Source: Dysidea avara (lineage: Eukaryota; Porifera; Demospongiae; Dictyoceratida; Dysideidae). From it: a stretch of 64,000 bases of DNA. The position numbers and the translations under genes were made by a program. Shown here piece after piece: positions 13,201 through 22,200 of the stretch; position 1 is the stretch's first letter; each line of letters begins with the position of its first letter. Below the pieces are notes generated by a model. It was not told the origin of the DNA and searched no databases. It saw only the letters and a program-made list of their open reading frames with translations. The stretch spans positions 31,435,053 to 31,499,052 of the forward strand of contig NC_089274.1 in NCBI RefSeq assembly GCF_963678975.1. The letters run 5' to 3'.

Positions 13201-16200
13201 TCACAGCAGCCTGGCAGTACCAGTTAGGTATTACTAAGTCCAAATATGCCTCCCTAAATGCTTTCAAGGAGTTGTGATGGAATTTAAATAAAAATTTTAT
13301 AATTGAATTTCTACTATGGTAAATTACTGTAACTACATGTACGTAATACAGTGTAACTCAACAATGGGCCTTATCCACCACAGACATAAAAATGGCTGCT
13401 TTAGTGTGGGGACTTTCGTAAAATTTGTATGGATGACTATGGGAATAAAATTTTGAATGTCTGTATCTCAGCCAAGAAGGAAGATATCGAACTCTAATTA
13501 GCAGGTACTGTATGGCTATAAGACATTACAGTAAGTATGTAAAAGCGATTTCAGTTGATTTTAAAAACAATGCTAGATTCCTATTCTGTCAGCTAATTTC
13601 TAACCATACCTGCTGGTTAGAGCTCGATATCTTTCGTCTTGGCTGAGATGTTGCTGTTCAAAAAATTTCTCCCCATAGTTTCCCATACAAATTTTACGAG
13701 AGTCTCCACACTACAGTGGCCATTTTTATGTCTGTGACTTAATTTTGGATAAGGCTCATGAGTAATGCTATCTGCTTGATTTCTTTACTGTTTGACATTG
13801 CTAGACCCTAGATGTGCCTTTTAGCTTACTACAGCAGCCATAATGCATGCATCAATTACTTACAGTTTTGACTTCCTTTGTGTTCCATTCTTTCTCCACT
13901 ACCATGTACAGTAGGTGTTGATTCACAAGTAGTGCATAATGGCTTTCTTGTGCTGACTATCATGATTACAATGGAAATTGTTGGTAATTTTTGTAGTGTC
14001 TGAATTGATTACCAAGGAGCTTCTCATACTATTTGTTTGTGACACCGTGTAACAGTTAGAACATAACTAAAAACAAAGAGTTTGCTTTTTAGTATAGTCA
14101 GGACATGCATTCAAATGTGAAGTCATACAGTACAGTAGTACTGTATATTTGGGATCATGAAGAACTGGGATTTTCCAGCAAGAATTATCGCCATAAAAAC
14201 CAGCCCATAGCTTGGCAGGATTGGTTAGACACAGCCAAGCCCAAAAATGCCTTCAGACCAACCCCAAACCCTTCCAAAAAGTTTATATGGAATTTTTAAA
14301 GTTTTCTGTTTAACAGAATTTTATGCTGACTGACTGACTGACTGATTAACTGATGCCTCCAGCCAAGCATAACTTGATAATGGATAAGACAGGCTTGATC
14401 TTCACTGTTTGACATCGCTTCATCTTGAGATGTGTCTTTTTGCCAACTACATTGCATATGATACATGCATCATGGACTTGTCTTTGTGTTCCAGTGCTTT
14501 TTGCTGATGCTGCAAAGTGTCAGTTTGTGATAGCTTTATGCGGCTTCTCTGTGGCTGCTTGGCTATTATGCTTATTACTTGTGTTTTCCATAGTGACTGG
14601 ATTGATTGCAGGATGCTCCTTGTATTATTGTTCATTTATAATGCTGTGTAATTGGCAGAGCATCATTGAAAACAGAGGATAATGGCCACCTCCTGTAATT
14701 GATTGTGGGGCATGCGTTCTGATGCCAAATTACTTTTATGGCATGCCTAATGCCATTATTTCTTTTAATGTAGTATGCACAGATTCATTTGTCATAATTA
14801 AGTAAACAAACAAGTAGAAGGAAAAATAAGGATTAGGGATCAAAGGGAAAAAAAATAAGAGAGTAGTTAAAAGTGATGAAACAAGGAAGGTTGCCTGTAC
14901 CTGCAGATATGCTAATGGACATTTAATCCCTAATTCAGTCATAGTTTTAGACTAAAGATTTATTGTCCACTAGTATATCTGCAGGTACACTGTATAGGCA
15001 ACTTCCCTTGTTTCACTACTTTTGTCTGATCCCTAAAATTCCTATTCTTTTTCTACTACAGTGGTCTGTACTTGGTAACTTTAACTGGCACAATTCTATC
15101 CTTTTTTATATATGGCTTGTGCAGGTTTCTCAGTCATAAGTCATGCTACAAAGGAGTAGAAAACTACAAGTGAAATTAAGAGTTGTAAGGATCATAGGCA
15201 GTTGCCTTCACCTTCAGCTACTGTATACTAGTGGAAATTTAAGATTGAAGTAGGAATTAAATGTGTACTAGTATAGCTGCAGGTGTAGTCGACCTCCCTT
15301 GTTTCATTTTTTATTGTCCCTACTTAAAGTTACATAAAAATTTCTACACTGTAATTTTCCTTGTACTTGTTCTTATCAGCGATCATATTTCTGTTAAAAC
15401 ACTGCTACCCGTCCTTATTCTAGAATAGTGGCGGATGGCATCAATTCCAACAGAAAAGAAAGCATGAAAGAAATTGGGCATACTATATTTCTACTTTATC
15501 AATCTTTAGTATTTTGTGGAGGCTCTCATCCGACAAAAATTAATTAAATTTACCATCATGATATTAGATAAGTTGAATTAATTTGGTTACTGTCAGTGGC
15601 CACGTTGTGTGCAATAAATTCTCTATTAAATGCAGCCTACTCATCTTACATTCCTTCGCTCAAGTATTTAAAATCAAGAACAACCTTAGGGGGAATACTT
15701 GTCCTCTTCGTGCAATTTCATCACACGTCTAAGGGTACTGTACAGTACTACTGTATTTCTAGAAATACATTTAAAAACTAATTTGAAAATGAAGTAGGGT
15801 TCCAGCAATAAAAAGTAGTGTAACAAAGATATATGAATGATGGTAGCAATTACAACATAGCTATGTGAGAAAATCCAGACTTAGGCACTGAACAGATGGT
15901 GGCATGCCTAAGTATAGTAGAGATTTTCTCATTTACACACACGCACGCACCCCCTGTCGCTACTGTATGTAGTAATATCTACCATCATTCATCAAGACAC
16001 ACGGTAGTGTGTCGTGCGGCCCAAGAAGCCGGCGCGCCACACCGTGAGTATATTGACAGGAAGAACGAAAACGTCATTTTCACACCTTTGTATCTCGGTG
16101 ATCACTTATCTGATTGGAACCAAATTTGCTACACAGTTGCCCGCCAGCCAAGGGAGTCTACATTCCAAATTTGAAGGAAATCGCTCCAGCCATTTCCGAG

Positions 16201-19200
16201 ATACGAGCTGCCAAAGTTTCGTTTTTTTTTCTTCGTTTTTTTTTCTTCTTCGTCTTTTCGCAAACTTGCAAAAATTGCTATAACAAGCAAACGCGTGCTC
16301 CGATCGCCTTGAAATTTGGCACACAGAAAGGGAGTCCAAAGGCGAATCCTAGCATCAAATTTGGTACAAATCCGATGAATGGTTCAGGAGTTATGACCGA
16401 TTATTCGCATAAAACAAGATCGATTTGTTGTCACGCCTACAGGGTAAACCGCTTCATGGAATGAGTTGAAAATTGCTATGTAGATGGAGTAACCATCGTA
16501 GGAGTGCCTTTTGGTGGTTTGAAAGGAATCGAGATAAAGACCATGGAGATATGACACAAAACCCAACCTGTGTCACAATTACGCGATCGATTTTTATGAA
16601 TAAAAAAGTATTAGTTTTCACGCCTACTAGGCAAACCGCTTAGAGCAATGAGCTGAAAATCAGTGTATAGCTGGAATAATCTTCATAGAAAGTCCTTGCA
16701 GTAGTACAGAAGAATCGGATTACAAACCACTGAGTTATGATTCAAAAGCCAACTCCGTGTAGCAAATGCGAGATCGAGATACTCTAATAGAACAGTCACC
16801 CTAATAGAGCATTCGGCTAATTTATTTACTTCTCCATTATAGAATTTTATTACATCACAAGTTATTCTGTAGGGAGTTCAGCTGCAAACAGTTAATCTTA
16901 TAGACAGTTCAGCAAGAAGACAGTCACCATGTGGAGAGTTAAGCAAATATACCACTATAGAGATTCAGAACATTACAAGTCACACTGAAGAAAGTTCAGC
17001 TATAAACAAGTCATGCACTGTGTAGAGAATTCAGCTACAATTAAGTCACTCTCTAGAGAATTCAGTTACACAGAATTCTGCTACACACAAGTCACTGTGG
17101 AAAGAGTTCTGCTACAAACAAATTACCCTTTAGAGTGATCAGCTACAAACAAAACACTTTGCAGGGTGTTCAACTGCAACAAATCAATTACCTTTAGAGC
17201 GATCAGCAATGAACAAATCAACACAAATCTACCTGTAGAGAGATCAGCTAGAAACAAATCACCCTGAAGAGAGTTCAGCTACAAAAAACACCCTGTAGAG
17301 ACATCAGCTAGAAACTAGACACAATGTAAGGAGTTCAGCTACAAGCAATCACCCTGTAGAGAGTTCAGCTAAAACAAATCAACCTGCAGAGAGATCAGCT
17401 ACAAACAAATCACCTTATAGAGAGTTCAGCTACAAACAGATTACCTGTAGAGAGATCGGCTACAAACAAATCAACATGCAGAGAGATCAGCTATATACAC
17501 ACAAATCAACTTGTAGAGAGATCAGCTACAAACAAATCACCCTGTAGAGAGATCAGCTAGAAACTACACACAATGTAAGGAGTTCAGCTACAAACAAAAT
17601 TAATCACCTGTAGAGAGATCAGCTACAAACTAGACACAAAGTAAGGAGTTCAGCTACAAGCAAATTACCCTGTAGAGAGTTCATCTACAAACAAATCAAC
17701 CTGTAGAGCAATCAGCTAGAAACAAATCACCCTGAAGAGAGGTCAGCTACAAAAAATCACCCTGTAGAGAGATCAGCTAGAAACAAATCACCCTGAAGAG
17801 AGGTCAGCTACAAAAAAATCACCCTGTAGAGAGATCAGCTACAAACAAATTGCCCTGTAGAGAGATCGGCTACAAACAAATCAACCTGCAGAGAGATCAG
17901 CTACACACAAATCAACTTGTAGAGAGTTCAGCTACAAACAAATTACCCTGTAGAGAGATCGGCTACAAACAAATCAGCCTGTAGAGAGTTCAGCTAAAAC
18001 AAATCAACCTGCAGAGAGATCAACTACAAACAAATCACCTTATGGAGAGTTCAGCTACAAACAAATTACCCTATAGAGAGATCGGCTACAAACAAATCAA
18101 CCTGCAGAGAGATCAGCTACACACAAATCAACTTGTAGAGAGATAAATTACAAACAAATCACCCTGTAGAGAGATCAGCTAGAAACTACACACAATGTAA
18201 GGAGTTCAGCTACAAATAAATCACCTTATAGAGAGTTCAGCTACAAACAAATCACTCTGTAGAGAGATCAGCTAGAAACTGGACACAATGTAAGGAGTTC
18301 AGCTACAAGCAAATCACCCTTTAGTGAGTTCAGCTACAAACAAATCAACCTGCAGTGAGATCACCTACAAAAAAGCACCTTGTACAGAGTTCAGCTACAA
18401 ACAAATTACCCTATAGAGAGATTGGCTACAAACAAATCAACCAGTAGAAAGATCAGCTACACACAAATCAACTTGTAGAGAGATCAGCTACAAACAAATC
18501 ACCCTGTAGAGAGATCAGCTAGAAACTAGTCACAATGTAAGGAGTTCAGCTACAAGTAAATCACCCTGTAGAGAGTTCAGCTAGAACAAATCAACCTGCA
18601 GAGAGATCAGCTACAAATAAATCACTTTATAGACAGTTCAGCTACAAACAAATTACCTTGTAGAGAGATCGGCTGCAAATTAATCAACCTGCAGAGAGAT
18701 CAGCTACACACAAATCAACTTGTAGAGAGATCAGCTACAAAAAAATCACCCTGTAGAGAGTTCAGCTAGACGAAGTCACCTTATAGAGAGTTCAGCTACA
18801 AAGAAACCATCATGTAGAGAGTTCGGCTATAAAGACACCACCATGTAGAGAGTTTAGCTGCAAACAAATCACCTGTAGAGAGTTCAGCTACAAAGAAACC
18901 ATCCTGTATATAGTTCAGCTACATTTCAAGTCACCCAGTAGAGAGATCAGCTGCAAAAAAAATCCTGTGAGGAATAATGACCATGTAATAAACATATGTA
19001 TATAATTTGTATAATTACTAATAAAATCAAAAATAATTGAAGCACTAAATTTCTTCTTTAAGTTCTTTTCTTCTTCCTGTGGTAAAAAAAAAACACATGG
19101 GTTAAAAAAGCCCCAAAGCCAGCCATAGGCCGGCTTTGCAGTATACAAATACAAAAAGAAGTGATATCTAATCAAAAACAGCCAAGCTGTAAAAAAAGGT

Positions 19201-22200
19201 GCGGCCCCCATAAAGGCCATGGTGAAAAAAGATGTGAAATCCAAGGTGGCGGCCAAGAAATGGCTGTGATGGTAGGTTAATGGTTACATTTTAATAACGG
19301 CAATTCAGGTGAATTTTGTGCCGCTTGGTCTTGGCACCAAATTCACCTGAATTGTTGTTATTAAAATGTAACCATTAACCTACCATCACAGCCATTTCTT
19401 GGCCGCCACCTTGGATTTCACATCTTTTTTCACCATGGCCTTTATGGGGGCCGCACCTTTTTTTACAGCTTGGCTGTTTTTGATTAGATATGTATATCTT
19501 GTTTTACTACTTTTATTGCTGGAACCCTACTTCATTTATAACTTTAGTTTGTGTTACATAGCTATATTATACACGTGTGGCTGTGATTGTTTTATTAGGG
19601 TATCTTGGTCTTCCTGCTTGTCTCAAAATAGCTATGTAATAGAGTAAGGGGCATAGTTTTCCATGTCTAGTTTTGTACTGCAAAACCGCAGCTGATTGCA
19701 GCTAGATCATTAAGAGGCACGGTCATGGAGTACACCGATGATTAAGTGCAAAGCTCATGTTCTGACTATTTAGGAGTGTAATTGGATCAGCAACTTTGTT
19801 ATATAAGTGCATCTACTCCTCCTACAGTGGCTTAAGTGCTTCAAGTGGTTTTGTGGCATCTAAATATGCTGCTCTAAAGAAAGTGTCAATGTAGAACTTG
19901 GTATTGTTTCCTCATTGCATGAAGAAGATGATCATGTATTTGAAGACTCAGAAAATAAGGCAGTCACTCGTCAGAACCAGAAAAGCACATGTTTGTTATT
20001 GTGGTGAGAAATGGTGGCAGTGTGCTGCTTTGTTTGGCCTCTAGCCTTGCGATCGTGGTCAGGCAGTGAGACAGGAAGACCAAAATACAGGTATTGAGAA
20101 TCTTTTTTTAAAATTCAAAATCTGGCAGAATTTGAAGTTAGGCTATTCCTTTGTCATGTGTCATGTTTCCATGATGGTTTTTACTGACAGCATTTTGGGT
20201 GGTGCCCGTCACTTTTAGGGGATAACCTAGGTATGCAGGAATTATGCCTGAATAATTTTTGGGATAATGATAGGGTTAAAAAATTGAGCATTACTCCAGC
20301 ATTTTTGATGCATTTTTAGAACATAATTGGCATAAATATATAGTAGAGCAGTCTCTTACTCTAATGAAACAATCGGCACAGAATAGTTCATAGCAAAAAG
20401 AGGTTTTCTAACAAATTGATACAGCTAGATTTTACAGTTTTTACTGTTTCTAACTTTGCTATACAATATAATTACAAAAGTGAATAAAAACTTGGGAATA
20501 ACTTTGGGAATTATGAATACATTTTGGGAATAATATGAAAATTTAAGCACATAAGCCTAGGAGAACACAAAGACATGTTACATTAATATTTGAAATAATA
20601 GCAAGGAGATAGTCACTTAGACAAATAGTTTTTACTAGGTGCAAATCATGGCTATACAACTAAGACTTTGTTAAGAGCAAAGTGTTTAATAAACTATCGG
20701 GATAGTATTCACTATCGCGATATTAAATGAGTAACTATCGTGATAGTAAAATTTTTACTATCGCTCAGCACTAGTTTTTACACTATGTATGTGAACTTAA
20801 GACTGTATAGCATAATGATGTATTTAGTGTGAGTTGCATCTGGGGTGACAATCAAATTATTCCAGGTTTATGCTGGAACCAATATCAACGGTGTGTAAAA
20901 ATTTGATGTCTAAGAAGCAAGCTAATGAAGAAAAGATAAAAAATCATGAGGCAAGTACTAACTACGTACATACAATATATGTACAGTACATGCACTAGAT
21001 TGTATACCTGTCCAGAGTTGAAGTCTCAAATATCTATTAGAAAATGGTATCCATAAAATCTAAGAGACCTCTGGAGAGGTTCTCTAAAATGATATACTTC
21101 TAATATGTGTGGCATAGAGATCTACTGTATACTTTGTGGATGCGAGGTTTTTAAAATCTACGAAAATCCAAGGCGTGGTCTCAAATTGACTTAGAAAATA
21201 TATGCATTTTATACAGGCATATATGTCGTACTCCCACAATGTTAAAATGATCACGGAAGACCGAATGTGCTTTTGTCAAAGTGTTGAAAAAATTGTAGCT
21301 CGCACCGCTTTCTTTCACAAGTTAGACTTGGATTTGGCACAGCTGGGAAACAGCAGTAATTGATAATGGAAACCCAGGTTAGCAGTATCCAGTGCCTGTG
21401 ACGTCACAGTGGTATAAAAAAACATGTGTGTCGAAGAAGCAGCTTGTGTGGATATTTATACAATGGAAACGAGTTGTTACAAGTTTCAGTGGCACCACAG
21501 TAGTGCGAAGAACAGGCACGGTTTCGAATATGGCACATTACATGTAGTGAAAAATAATGTTTCTACAAGGAAGCTTACCCATTTAGGTCTTAGTAGAGTC
21601 CATCCATATCGTAACAAACATACGTACAACATTAGATTGTACCTCCCATAGTCGAATTCTTTTAGGCATGCCTATGGTGACTGGTCACCCACTGCAGGCT
21701 ATCAGCCTGAATATGCTTGGAGGGAGCATTGCAAATCAATGATCAAAAGTGAGATTTGTGATACTTGAGGTTTTTTCTGCTAGCAGGTTTCTAACCATTT
21801 TAAGAACCTGCTAGCAGGTCTCTTAGTGGATTTTAAAGACCTCATTTTCCTCCAAAGATCAAAGGATATTATGCATACCATTTTTTTCTAATCATTATAT
21901 TGAAATACAAGTGATCACTATAGCTGCCTAAATTTCCCCTATTCAATATATTTGCCAACAATTTAATATCAACATTTGTGTAGTTTGTTAGATTCCAATT
22001 GACTGTTTGCAAAGCGTTTTGATAACAAAATGGTTTGATTTTTGTCAGTACAAATTAACAGAAACCACAAAAAGGATCACAAAAAAAAGTGATACCAAAA
22101 ACCTTCATTGATGAAAAAAGAGAATATGGCTAGCCAGGACTTGAACCCCATGTGACCACATAAATTTCTAACCCACATGTGTTACATTGGAGTTTACTGT

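Larger units (their letters stand above)
15992..19488 (+). mobile_element. Composite satellite-carrying element, copy 1
   Basis: The order is: terminal hairpin (15996-16013), body to about 16860, 31-bp array 16870-18955, tail 18957-19166, long inverted repeat 19167-19488. The insertion is framed by two halves of one palindromic element. To the left, TAGGGTTCCAGCAATAAAAA (from 15795) ends in ACCATCATTCA. To the right, CTTGTTTTACTACTTTTATT and GCTGGAACCCTACTTC follow (to 19530). Intact relatives at 41585-41812 and 53870-53930 show these halves joined. The ends read A|TC...GATTAGA|T, which would fit a Helitron-like A/T insertion, but no Rep/helicase gene is present. The class is therefore open. 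Confidence 0.8.
11832..20865 (+). other. PFDN1 intron 2
   Basis: This 9.0-kb GT-AG intron contains two copies of a 0.7-kb repeat, several palindromic elements and the whole of composite element 1. In about 20110-20690 I see no recognisable feature. Confidence 0.85.

Noticed and set aside
14425-14682. Hydrophobic 85-codon frame
   Set aside because: It lies in repeat R1 copy 2; the corresponding parts of other copies are closed.
16870-18955. Possible CRISPR array
   Set aside because: Units are contiguous, diverged 31-bp satellites without unique spacers, in a eukaryotic intron.
18915-19647. Two opposite-strand frames encoding the same Phe/Ala-rich peptide
   Set aside because: They arise because the foldback arms are complementary; no start or splice context supports a gene.
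21424-21651. 75-codon plus-strand frame
   Set aside because: Part of the sequence recurs, without frame conservation, at about 53280-53400, so it is repeat-derived.
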